The position numbers and the translations under genes were made by a program. The notes beneath the pieces are model-generated. The model had not been told where the DNA came from and made no database searches. It worked only from the letters and a program-made list of their open reading frames with translations. Shown here one piece after another: positions 1-6,093 of a stretch of 11,659 nt of DNA. This stretch comes from Bacteroidaceae bacterium (GTDB lineage Bacteria; Bacteroidota; Bacteroidia; Bacteroidales; Bacteroidaceae), in assembly GCA_017633615.1 (NCBI GenBank), contig JAGBPB010000024.1, positions 1 through 11,659 of the forward strand, in the 5' to 3' direction. How positions within the stretch are numbered: position 1 is the first letter of the stretch; the number at the start of each line of letters is the position of its first letter.

Positions 1-57
1 AATTAGTAGCCTTTCACAGTATATCTCATCTTGAATAAAAGCATCTATGTTTTCCAT
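1..57 (-). CDS. Possible start of a leftward gene, cut by the window edge
   Basis: On the minus strand an ATG at 57-55 opens 19 codons without a stop (MENIDAFIQDEIYCERLLI) before the sequence ends. I do not recognise the family. It lies 51 nt after the stop of the preceding leftward gene, and a promoter-like pair sits just upstream (62-93). The -7-like box ends only 4 nt before this ATG, so the mRNA would be nearly leaderless; the true start could lie outside the window, or the reading frame may be chance. Only 19 residues are visible, so confidence is low. Confidence 0.3.
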   Translation of the reverse strand, partial: MENIDAFIQDEIYCERLLI

Positions 58-61
58 ATCG

Positions 62-93
62 CAAAGGGAATAAATATTTGCGACATGAGCAAA
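62..93 (-). promoter_or_regulatory. Possible Bacteroidetes-type promoter, leftward
   Basis: Read on the minus strand, TTTG (93-90) is followed after 20 nt by TCCCTTTG (69-62). This fits the Bacteroidetes pattern TTTG-N19-21-TAnnTTTG except for one base (C for A) in the -7 box. It would serve the possible gene at 57-1. The match is short and the sequence AT-rich, so it may be chance. Confidence 0.25.
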
Positions 94-108
94 AATAGAT
101 ACTAAAAA

Positions 109-1071
109 TTACGGGCAGACGGGACGGACAGGCAGTTGCCAGTTGCGGTAGCAGTAGCCTGTTTTAATATTGCCCATAAAATCAAACCAAAGACTGGCAG
201 CACCTCCATCGGGGCCGACATCTAACGAACCGGACCAGTAAGCCACATCACCCGAAGTACCGCCATAATAATAAGGAAGGAAAATGGAGCGGTCAGTGTA
301 ACCTGGCTTATTACTTGTTATCAGGTAACCTATCTCTCCTTTCACTGATGCCCAACTCCAGGTACATTTTTTTATAAGTTCTTTCATCTCTTTAGTTGTG
401 GGCATTCGCCAACTGCCACCAAGTCTGGCGTGAGCTATGTCATCTTCACTCCAGGCAAAAAATCCACCTGTCTCTTCCGGCCCTGCAGCACCGACATTAC
501 GTGAGGCCCATTTTACGCTCAAACCCAGATCAACATACTCTAAGTTACCACCAACCATATCATAGGAGACATCCTGATAATACTCTATTATAATTTCTGC
601 GCCTTGGATACCGTCTGTCCTTTCCCTAATTTGCACAAAAGCAGTACCACTGTTCAGCTTAGTATCATCTGTATAAATAAGACCAGAAGATGATGAAAAC
701 GGTGCTGCTTTCAGTTTGGTGTCATTTGTATAATATCTCTTACGGGAAAATACAGGTAATTCGTTGAAGAAAATACTGCTTACAATCTCTTTCCCTTCTT
801 TTGTGACTAATCTGCCCAAAACGTTTTTTTCAATGCCAGGCAGGCCGAATATCAGTTCTTTAAATGTTATCCCATCTGGTAATTGATATACATTTTGGGT
901 ATAATCTTCTTTTCCTTTCGGTCTTGCCATTGTCTCTTCCGGTATATCTCCTATCTCAATGACATACCGGGCCAAGACTTTTGGTTTCACATAAGCCTGC
1001 TGGGCAATGGCAGGAATGCAGAGTGACATCAGCACGGATGTCAATGCAAGCAAGAGGGCTCTATTTCTCAT
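109..1071 (-). CDS. Exported protein with one plug-like segment and a C-terminal FISUMP-like domain (short paralogue)
   Basis: A 320-aa predicted exported protein. Residues 1-24 form a signal peptide (basic start, hydrophobic core LLLALTSVLMSLC, likely cleavage AIA|QQ). Residues 60-110 hold VYQLPDGITFKELIFGLPGIE followed by xGRLVTKEGKE, resembling a degenerate piece of a TonB-dependent-receptor plug (usual pattern 'LP GVE .. dG .. v.GKe'). Two similar strings, YYTNDTKLK (113-121) and IYTDDTKLN (132-140), follow. The C-terminal third (about 178-320) starts EYVDLGLSVKWASRNVGA, continues with WRMPTTKEMKELI and ends RPVCP. This pattern recurs in many Bacteroidales secreted proteins and resembles the FISUMP/DUF1566 lectin-like domain. 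There is no beta-barrel, so it cannot be a transporter. It is a tandem paralogue of the gene at 1105-2409, 33 nt upstream, and lacks about 110 N-terminal residues of that protein. The biochemical role is unknown; a cell-envelope location is inferred from the signal peptide. Confidence 0.8.
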   Translation of the reverse strand: MRNRALLLALTSVLMSLCIPAIAQQAYVKPKVLARYVIEIGDIPEETMARPKGKEDYTQNVYQLPDGITFKELIFGLPGIEKNVLGRLVTKEGKEIVSSIFFNELPVFSRKRYYTNDTKLKAAPFSSSSGLIYTDDTKLNSGTAFVQIRERTDGIQGAEIIIEYYQDVSYDMVGGNLEYVDLGLSVKWASRNVGAAGPEETGGFFAWSEDDIAHARLGGSWRMPTTKEMKELIKKCTWSWASVKGEIGYLITSNKPGYTDRSIFLPYYYGGTSGDVAYWSGSLDVGPDGGAASLWFDFMGNIKTGYCYRNWQLPVRPVCP

Positions 1072-1107
1072 AATGCTATAGATAGGTTTGTTGGCTAAAC
1101 TGATTTA
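1018..1107 (-). repeat. Downstream copy of a 90-nt direct repeat (signal-peptide codons plus leader)
   Basis: This block aligns without gaps to 2356-2445 at about 80 of 90 positions. The first 40 nt (1018-1057, signal-peptide codons) are identical to 2356-2395; the 36-nt leader (1072-1107) matches 2410-2445 at 29 positions. Similarity stops just past 1107, inside which lies the TAA stop (1107-1105) of the upstream paralogue. This marks the tandem-duplication junction. Confidence 0.85.
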
Positions 1108-2409
1108 CTCGCAGACGGGACGTACGGGCCGTGGCCATGTGCGGTAGCAGGAACCGGACCACACAAGATCTGAGTACAAATGAATCCAAAGACAGTCAGC
1201 ACTGTCAGGATGGTCGTGATCTGTAGAACCAGCCCAGTAACTCAGGTCACCTGAAGTGCCGAAAAAGGCATAAGGAAGGAAAATGGAGCGGTCCGTGTAA
1301 CCGGGTTTATTACTTGTTATGAGGAAACCTATCTGGCCGTTCATTGACGCCCAGCTCCATGTGCAGTTGTAAATGAGTTCATTTATCTCATCTGTAGTGG
1401 GCATGCGCCAGCTAGCGCCCCATTTGACGTGAGCTATGTCATCTTCACTCCAGGAATATAATCCCCCCATTTCATCAGGTCCGGAAGCATCAACGTTACG
1501 TGAGGCCCATTTTACACTCAAGCCCAGGTCAACATACTCTGAGTTGCCACCAACCAGATCTGGGGATACATTCGGATAATATTCTATTATGATATCTGCC
1601 TCATCTGTCAACTCTTCATGGTATATCCGTTGCTTTATTTGTACATAAACAGTTCCTGTGCCCAATTTTGCATCATCTGTATAAGTGAGACGACTGAAAT
1701 TTCTTGATGAATCACTTATTGACTGTATAGGGTCTGTTACCAGTTTAATATCATTGGTATAATATGGATCATAGGAATCATTAAAAAGTACAATTTGATT
1801 ATTGAAACCTATATGGCTTACACTGCTTTTCCTTTCTTTTGTGATAAACCTGCCCGCTTTATCTATTTCAATGCCAGGCAGGCTGGTGATCAGTTCTTTA
1901 AATGTTATCCCCTCTGGTACTTTATATGTCTTTTTGGTGTAGTTTTCTTTGTCTTCACGTCTTGCCCTTGCTTTTTTAGAAATCTTTCCAATCTTAATGA
2001 CATACTCAGACTCTATAGATTTCCTTTGCAATTTGAGATATTCCTCATGGGTCATACCAGGATGATAAGGCCTGATCTTTTCAATAAAATCGGCTGTAAG
2101 TTGCGTATGACTCACCGTATCTTGCTCCGGGAAAAACGGTTTGCCATTTACAAGAATCCGGGTAATAGATTTTCCGTTTACAGTTACGCTGCCGTCATCG
2201 TGCATCTCGGCCCCGGGAAGTTTACGGACCACATCTTCAATTGTCTTTATATCACCTCCATCATACTTGGCCGAATTGAAAAATAAGGCTGAATCGGTCA
2301 ACAATTCTCTGTCATCAATATGAGCGATGACAACTTCTTGTGCACACAAAGGAACGCAGAGTGACATCAGCACGGATGTCAATGCAAGCAAGAGGACTTT
2401 CTTTCTCAT
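1105..2409 (-). CDS. Exported protein with two plug-like segments and a C-terminal FISUMP-like domain (long paralogue)
   Basis: A 434-aa predicted exported protein. Residues 1-23 are a signal peptide almost identical to that of the next gene. Residues 50-130 closely resemble the plug of Bacteroidetes outer-membrane beta-barrel receptors: TIEDVVRKLPGAEMHDDGSV, then VNGKSITRILVNGKPFF, then LTADFIEKIRPY. A second, more degenerate unit follows at 160-210 (VPEGITFKELITSLPGIEID, GRFITKERK). Next come the paired strings YYTNDIKL (216-223) and TYTDDAKL (242-249). The C-terminal domain, from about 291 (EYVDLGLSVKWASRNVDA) through WRMPTTDEINELI (334-346) to RPVCE, is FISUMP/DUF1566-like. A true receptor would have several hundred residues of barrel after the plug; here the barrel is absent and another domain takes its place. 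It is the upstream member of a tandem pair and probably shares a transcript with it. It could be a surface or periplasmic binding protein; no enzyme motif is visible. Confidence 0.8.
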   Translation of the reverse strand: MRKKVLLLALTSVLMSLCVPLCAQEVVIAHIDDRELLTDSALFFNSAKYDGGDIKTIEDVVRKLPGAEMHDDGSVTVNGKSITRILVNGKPFFPEQDTVSHTQLTADFIEKIRPYHPGMTHEEYLKLQRKSIESEYVIKIGKISKKARARREDKENYTKKTYKVPEGITFKELITSLPGIEIDKAGRFITKERKSSVSHIGFNNQIVLFNDSYDPYYTNDIKLVTDPIQSISDSSRNFSRLTYTDDAKLGTGTVYVQIKQRIYHEELTDEADIIIEYYPNVSPDLVGGNSEYVDLGLSVKWASRNVDASGPDEMGGLYSWSEDDIAHVKWGASWRMPTTDEINELIYNCTWSWASMNGQIGFLITSNKPGYTDRSIFLPYAFFGTSGDLSYWAGSTDHDHPDSADCLWIHLYSDLVWSGSCYRTWPRPVRPVCE

Positions 2410-2445
2410 AAAGCTATTGGTTGGTATGTTATCTAAACTGATTTA
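2356..2445 (-). repeat. Upstream copy of the 90-nt direct repeat (signal-peptide codons plus leader)
   Basis: This is the partner of 1018-1107: 40 identical nt over the signal-peptide codons, then about 11 of 14 and 29 of 36 over the start region and leader. The leader motif CTAAACTGATTTA (plus strand, 2433-2445) ends where similarity is lost. Because the same leader sits in front of both genes it may also hold shared translation or transcription signals, but I see no clear promoter box in it. Confidence 0.85.
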
Positions 2446-2448
2446 TAG

Positions 2449-2482
2449 TGAAAATGCGTCTTGTGTTAAAGGCGCATTTTCA
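2449..2482 (-). terminator. Hairpin with 10-bp arms, possible terminator
   Basis: TGAAAATGCG (2449-2458) and CGCATTTTCA (2473-2482) are perfect inverted repeats with a 14-nt loop. The hairpin lies between the leftward threonine aldolase gene and the leftward paralogue pair, so it could end aldolase transcription or fold in the leader of the pair. There is no strong T-run on either side, so a terminator role is uncertain; it could equally be an operator. Confidence 0.4.
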
Positions 2483-2496
2483 TAATAAATCATAAA

Positions 2497-2527
2497 CGGT
2501 ACAAAAGGGGTCTGTCCCCGCTAACCG
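2497..2527. repeat. REP-like imperfect palindrome with a GGGGTCTGTCCCC core
   Basis: The core GGGG-TCTGT-CCCC (2507-2519) is flanked by CGGT (2497-2500) and ACCG (2524-2527), giving a bulged palindrome. It resembles the GGGGAC/GTCCCC core at 4896-4924 and the general look of REP elements mobilised by REP-associated tyrosine transposases (RAYT). No transposase lies in the window. The right arm touches the 144-bp inverted-repeat element that begins at 2525. Confidence 0.45.
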
Positions 2528-2668
2528 CCAAAGTGTCCCACAGCAACCACGCTCACAGGCTTTGTAGCGGGTGCAAGTGTGGGACACACCCTCTATATGG
2601 GGGTGTGTAACACAATCACCGGGGCGAGAATACGCTCTGGCGGGGGTTGTTGTGGGACACTTTGGCGG
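2525..2668. repeat. 144-bp non-coding element with 24-bp terminal inverted repeats (MITE-like)
   Basis: The left end (2525-2548, CCGCCAAAGTGTCCCACAGC then AACC) is the reverse complement of the right end (2645-2668) with one mismatch. The 10-mer TGTGGGACAC occurs three times: inverted at 2533-2542, and direct at 2578-2587 and 2651-2660. A further internal hairpin pairs ACACACCC (2584-2591) with GGGTGTGT shortly after. No convincing ORF lies inside, and I see no clear target-site duplication. It ends 3 nt from the stop codon of the leftward aldolase gene, so the transcript of that gene would end in a long hairpin. It may be a miniature mobile element, a large terminator, or a structured RNA. 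Confidence 0.6.
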
Positions 2669-2671
2669 GAT

Positions 2672-3694
2672 TCAGAGTTTGCTGATGAACTCGTCAATCA
2701 TCTGGTCCGATGTGTTCCAGCTGGTGACAAAGCGCACTACGCTTTGCTGGGGTCCGCACGGAGCCCAGATTTCAAATGATGCGAACTTGCTGATACGGTC
2801 AATCTCCTTCTTGGGCAGACAGAAGAACTGCTGATTGGTAGGCGAGTCAACGTAAGGTGAGAAACCTTTGGCAATCATTGCCTTCTTGAGTCTCAAGGCC
2901 TGATTAACTGCATTGCCGGCAATTTCAAGATAGAGATTGTCGGTAAACAGTGTGCTGAACTGAACACCCAGCAGACGGCCTTTGGCCAGCATTGCGCCGT
3001 GCTGCTTTACAAAGGTAAAGAAACGGGGCAGAAGCTCCGGATGAGCTGTTACAACAGCCTCACCGAACATAGCACCAACCTTGGTTCCGCCAATGTAAAA
3101 CACATCACAGAGGCGTGCAATATCCTTAAGAGTGACATCCTTTGATGCAGCCAATCCGTAACCCAAACGGGCACCGTCCATATAAAGAGGAATATTGTAT
3201 TTGTGGCACACGCGGCTCAAAGCCTCCAGCTCACCAAGTGAATAAAGCGTACCCCACTCTGTCGGGAATGAAAGATAAAGCGCACCCGGTGATACCATAT
3301 GCTGATGGTTCTCATTATCATAGAACTCTGTCAGGTAACGCTCAATGTCATACGCTGCAACCTTGCCCTCATGTGAAGGAACTATCAGAATTTTGTGGCC
3401 CGATGACTCAACGGCACCTGCCTCAAAGTTGTTGATGTGACCCGTATCGGCCGCCATTACACCTTCATATTGATGCAAAAGACCGTCAATGACAGTGGCG
3501 TTAGTCTGGGTACCGCCCACCAGGAAACGCACCAGAGCGTCGGGCTGGCCGCAAGCCTCGCGTATAAGGTCAGCGGCACGGCGGGTATACTCATCCTCAC
3601 CGTAACCTACGGTCTGTTCAAGATTGGTCTCAACCAGACGCTGCATCACCTGCGGATGCGCGCCCTCCATATAATCGGAATCAAAGTGCAGCAT
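2672..3694 (-). CDS. ltaE: Low-specificity L-threonine aldolase, PLP enzyme
   Basis: A 340-aa cytoplasmic enzyme of the beta-eliminating lyase / fold-type I PLP family. It is expected to cleave L-threonine or L-allo-threonine to glycine and acetaldehyde, linking threonine and glycine metabolism. Visible family signs are the N-terminal FDSDYMEGAHP, the ring-stacking His86 in ADTGHINNFEAGA, Asp173 and Arg176 in LYMDGARLGYG, and the PLP-binding Lys205 in YIGGTKVGA. Length matches the family (about 340 aa) and both ends are intact. The start ATG is followed at once by the family's usual N-terminus, and a -7-type box lies 17 nt upstream. It is a single gene, divergent from the DUF362 gene with an 82-nt gap, and its 3' end abuts the inverted-repeat element at 2525-2668. 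Related PLP lyases acting on other beta-hydroxy amino acids cannot be excluded by sequence alone. Confidence 0.93.
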   Translation of the reverse strand: MLHFDSDYMEGAHPQVMQRLVETNLEQTVGYGEDEYTRRAADLIREACGQPDALVRFLVGGTQTNATVIDGLLHQYEGVMAADTGHINNFEAGAVESSGHKILIVPSHEGKVAAYDIERYLTEFYDNENHQHMVSPGALYLSFPTEWGTLYSLGELEALSRVCHKYNIPLYMDGARLGYGLAASKDVTLKDIARLCDVFYIGGTKVGAMFGEAVVTAHPELLPRFFTFVKQHGAMLAKGRLLGVQFSTLFTDNLYLEIAGNAVNQALRLKKAMIAKGFSPYVDSPTNQQFFCLPKKEIDRISKFASFEIWAPCGPQQSVVRFVTSWNTSDQMIDEFISKL

Positions 3695-3710
3695 ATTCTT
3701 TTTTTAAAAA

Positions 3711-3718
3711 CAAAAGTA
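3711..3718 (-). promoter_or_regulatory. -7 promoter box of the threonine aldolase gene
   Basis: Minus-strand TACTTTTG matches the Bacteroidetes -7 consensus TAnnTTTG exactly and ends 17 nt before the aldolase ATG, giving a short leader. I find no matching TTTG at the -33 position. Confidence 0.5.
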
Positions 3719-3739
3719 ATGATTATCCGATTTAAAAAG

Positions 3740-3747
3740 TATATTCG
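3740..3747 (+). promoter_or_regulatory. Possible -7 promoter box of the DUF362 gene
   Basis: TATATTCG differs from TAnnTTTG at one base and lies 29 nt before the ATG at 3777, within the shared divergent region. No clear -33 element is seen. Confidence 0.3.
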
Positions 3748-3776
3748 CAGATACAATACACAATTATATAACCAAT

Positions 3777-4892
3777 ATGGCATCAGAAGTTTATTTTACT
3801 AACCTACGCACCGATCCTGATCATCATCTGCTCTATAAACTGGACAAACTTGTACGCAAGGCCGGGATTGAAAAGATCGATTTCAACGGCAAGTTTACTG
3901 CAATCAAGATACATTTTGGTGAGATAGGCAATATGGCTTACCTTAGGCCGGATTATGCCGCCGTAATAGTAAAAATCATAAAAGAACTGGGCGGCAAACC
4001 GTTCCTGACAGACTGTAATACACTTTACACAGGCTATCGCTCAGATGCCATTGAACACCAGAACACCGCCATCAAACACGGATACACCCCATTCAGCGTA
4101 GGAACCCAGGTAATCATTGCCGATGGACTGAAAGGACTTGACTATATAGAAATACCCATAAACGGAGAATACTGTAAAGCTCCCAAGATAGGCGCAGCCA
4201 TTGCAGAGGCCGATATAGTAGTATCACTCAACCACGTAAAAGGCCATGAGATGGCCGGATTCGGCGGCGCGCTCAAGAATTTAGGAATGGGCTGCGGCAG
4301 CGTAGCCGGCAAGAAAGAGATGCACTGCACCTCAAAACCCCGTATTGACACGGAATCCTGCCGTGGGTGCGGCCTCTGCGTAAAGAACTGCGCCAGTCAC
4401 GCAATTACAGTAACGGATCGCAAGGCAAGCATCAACTATGACAAATGCGTAGGTTGCGGCCAATGCGTAGCCACTTGCCAGTTCAACGGTGCCGTAGTAG
4501 ATAATGATGAACAAGTAGATATCCTCAATTGCAAGATAGCCGAGTATGCCAAAGCAACGCTCTACGGCAAACCAAACTTCCACATCAACCTGATAATCGA
4601 TGTTTCACCTGAGTGTGACTGCTGGGGCTACAATGACGCCCCCGTAGTACCCAACATCGGTATGCTTGCATCATTTGATCCTGTAGCCCTTGACTGCGCC
4701 AGCGCAGAATTGGTGAACAAAGCACCTGTTATTCCTTCGGACAACGTTTTATCTCACAACAGAGAAGTTCACAAACATGATCACGGAGACCACTGGCACA
4801 TGATCCACCCCGACACCAACTGGCGCTCCTGCGTAGAGCACGCCCAAAAGATAGGCCTGGGCTCAATGGACTACATCCTTATTACCGTTTAA
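3777..4892 (+). CDS. DUF362 domain protein with two 4Fe-4S ferredoxin motifs
   Basis: A 371-aa predicted cytoplasmic iron-sulfur protein without signal peptide or membrane segment. Residues about 40-185 carry the DUF362 region (KIHFGEIGNMAYLRPDY, DIVVSLNHVKGHEMAGFGGALKNLGMGCGS). A bacterial-type ferredoxin unit follows: C195-x2-C198-x2-C201-x3-C205 and C224-x2-C227-x2-C230-x3-C234, enough for two [4Fe-4S] clusters. The C-terminal part contains further DUF362 sequence (PEC DCWGYNDAPVVPNIGMLASFDPVALDCASAEL) and a His-rich stretch near HNREVHKHDHGDHWHM that could bind metal. The family is widespread in anaerobes and its reaction is unknown; electron transfer or cofactor work is inferred from the clusters. 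It stands alone, divergent from ltaE and followed 3 nt after its stop by a palindrome. Nothing looks truncated. Confidence 0.88.
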   Translation: MASEVYFTNLRTDPDHHLLYKLDKLVRKAGIEKIDFNGKFTAIKIHFGEIGNMAYLRPDYAAVIVKIIKELGGKPFLTDCNTLYTGYRSDAIEHQNTAIKHGYTPFSVGTQVIIADGLKGLDYIEIPINGEYCKAPKIGAAIAEADIVVSLNHVKGHEMAGFGGALKNLGMGCGSVAGKKEMHCTSKPRIDTESCRGCGLCVKNCASHAITVTDRKASINYDKCVGCGQCVATCQFNGAVVDNDEQVDILNCKIAEYAKATLYGKPNFHINLIIDVSPECDCWGYNDAPVVPNIGMLASFDPVALDCASAELVNKAPVIPSDNVLSHNREVHKHDHGDHWHMIHPDTNWRSCVEHAQKIGLGSMDYILITV

Positions 4893-4895
4893 AAA

Positions 4896-4924
4896 GTGCA
4901 ATTGGGGACAGTCCCCAATTGCAC
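4896..4924. repeat. Perfect 29-bp palindrome, REP-like, possible terminator
   Basis: GTGCAATTGGGGAC (4896-4909) and GTCCCCAATTGCAC (4911-4924) are perfectly complementary around a single A. It starts 3 nt after the DUF362 stop codon. On the plus strand it is followed by A-runs, not T-runs, so it is not a textbook terminator for the upstream gene; read leftward it is followed by TTTTT. The GGGGAC/GTCCCC core resembles the element at 2507-2519 and REP elements seen in many genomes. Confidence 0.65.
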
Positions 4925-4980
4925 CAAAAAAACGTTTCCCTTTAGAAAATATTTACATCTATTACTTACAGAAAATAAAC

Positions 4981-5015
4981 TCTCTAGTTAGAGAAAAATA
5001 ATTCTCTAGTTAGAG
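4981..5015. promoter_or_regulatory. Two identical palindromes in tandem, putative operator
   Basis: TCTCTAGTTAGAG occurs at 4981-4993 and again at 5003-5015, exactly 22 bp apart (about two helical turns). Each contains the inverted repeat CTCTA-GT-TAGAG. Two same-face sites of dyad symmetry are the usual look of a binding region for a dimeric regulator. They lie 144-178 nt before the first start codon of the four-gene cluster ending with a winged-helix regulator, which is a natural candidate to bind them. The rest of 4925-5079 is AT-rich with no gene and no convincing full promoter. Confidence 0.55.
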
Positions 5016-5079
5016 GGTATAAAAACACCTTTTCCTTATTTTTCACATTTGACCTTCATTTTCAGACTAAATCTCTTTT

Positions 5080-5106
5080 AGGTTTAAAGAATAAACCTTT
5101 ATTTTG
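5080..5106 (+). promoter_or_regulatory. Leader hairpin followed by a T-rich run and a -7-like box
   Basis: AGGTTTA (5080-5086) and TAAACCT (5092-5098) pair around a 5-nt loop and are followed by TTATTTTG (5099-5106). The latter is one base off the TAnnTTTG -7 box and also looks like a terminator tail. TAGGTTTA at 5079-5086 is another near match. The hairpin may therefore be an operator over the promoter, or an attenuator ahead of the lipoprotein gene; the sequence does not decide. Confidence 0.35.
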
Positions 5107-5158
5107 CTTTCAGTTGAGTAAAAATGAATCTTCTAATATTTTCAAAAAGCTAAAAACA

Positions 5159-6073
5159 ATGAAACGTATTAATAATTATGTTTGGATGGCGGTCGTTGCA
5201 TTGACGGCGGCTTCAATTACATCTTGCTCTAATGATGACAAGAATGATGAGAATGGCACATCAGGTGGTACCTACAGAGTATATACATCAGGTAAAAATT
5301 ACAGTGATAAGGAAATACCCGGCGATGTTAAGACTGTGAAACAGGAAACTACAACTTGGGCTGCAGGAACTTATATGGTCAGTGGCAATGTCAACATTAC
5401 CGGCGATATTCATCTTACCGGGAATGTGAACCTCATTCTTTGTGACGGTGCAGAGCTTAAGGTTAACGGTTGCATATTTGGAGGCGAGGACTATGATCAT
5501 GGTTTTGTACACACTCTTAACATTTATGGCCAGAGTTCAAGCACCGGTAAACTAACCATCGATTACTCAGGAAGTCACTCTTTAGGAGTTATTACGGCTT
5601 ATGAGCTTAATATTCACGGAGGTGAAATTACTGTGGGTGGTTCAGGAGTATGGCAGGGACTGGAGCCCCGTGCCTTGAACATATATCATGGCAAGGTTTC
5701 GGCTACTGGTATAGTTGATGGTATCCTTGCCATGTCAGGGGGGATGAATGTATATGGCGGAGATGTTTATGCCACTTCAACAAACTTTGGTCCCGCTCTG
5801 CTGCTCCCCGAGGGTAATTCAAAGCTGACAATCTCCGGCGGCACTATTACTGCAATCTGTACTGGAGTCTCAAGTGCTCTTGATGTGGTTGGAGATTTCA
5901 TAGTAACTGGTGGTGTCGTAACCGCAACAGGCGGCGAGGGCAACATAGCAATTAATGTAAACAACCTGTCGTTGGGAAATGGCATAGTCCTATATGAAGG
6001 AGACAGCCCCAATCCCACTACACCGGCCGCAGACCAATCTGTCTGCACTTCACGATACATAATCATCAAGTAA
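5159..6073 (+). CDS. Predicted surface lipoprotein with a repetitive beta-helix-like body
   Basis: A 304-aa lipoprotein. I chose the ATG at 5159 because it gives a clean type II signal peptide (MKRINNYVWMAVVALTAASI) with lipobox ITSC and lipidated Cys23; the open frame extends upstream to a TTG at 5114, but that would add 15 polar residues before the signal. Cys23 is followed by SNDDKNDEN, an acidic stretch like the lipoprotein export signal that sends Bacteroidetes lipoproteins to the outer surface. From about 66 on the chain is a run of short Gly/Asn/Thr-rich strands (GNVNITGDIHLTGNVNLILC, LNIHGGEITVGG, LTISGGTITAICTG, FIVTGGVVTATGG), the pattern of a right-handed beta-helix. No catalytic motif is visible. 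It opens a cluster, 20 nt before the BspA-like gene. A carbohydrate-binding or adhesive role is plausible but unproven. Confidence 0.75.
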   Translation: MKRINNYVWMAVVALTAASITSCSNDDKNDENGTSGGTYRVYTSGKNYSDKEIPGDVKTVKQETTTWAAGTYMVSGNVNITGDIHLTGNVNLILCDGAELKVNGCIFGGEDYDHGFVHTLNIYGQSSSTGKLTIDYSGSHSLGVITAYELNIHGGEITVGGSGVWQGLEPRALNIYHGKVSATGIVDGILAMSGGMNVYGGDVYATSTNFGPALLLPEGNSKLTISGGTITAICTGVSSALDVVGDFIVTGGVVTATGGEGNIAINVNNLSLGNGIVLYEGDSPNPTTPAADQSVCTSRYIIIK

Positions 6074-6093
6074 TAACTTGCAAACTAATAATA

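Noticed and set aside
1795..2286. 163-codon plus-strand frame opposite the long plug-like paralogue
   Set aside because: It is Phe/Tyr/Cys-rich without a plausible fold and fully overlaps a gene with a signal peptide and clear domains.
2571..2834. Small plus-strand gene across the inverted-repeat element and the end of ltaE
   Set aside because: It begins inside non-coding repeat DNA and continues antisense to the conserved C-terminus of the aldolase.
4981..5015. CRISPR array
   Set aside because: There are only two 13-nt units with a 9-nt gap, far too short for repeat and spacer; an operator fits better.
5114..5158. TTG start 15 codons upstream of the lipoprotein ATG
   Set aside because: It would place polar residues before the lipoprotein signal peptide; the ATG at 5159 gives a normal type II signal.
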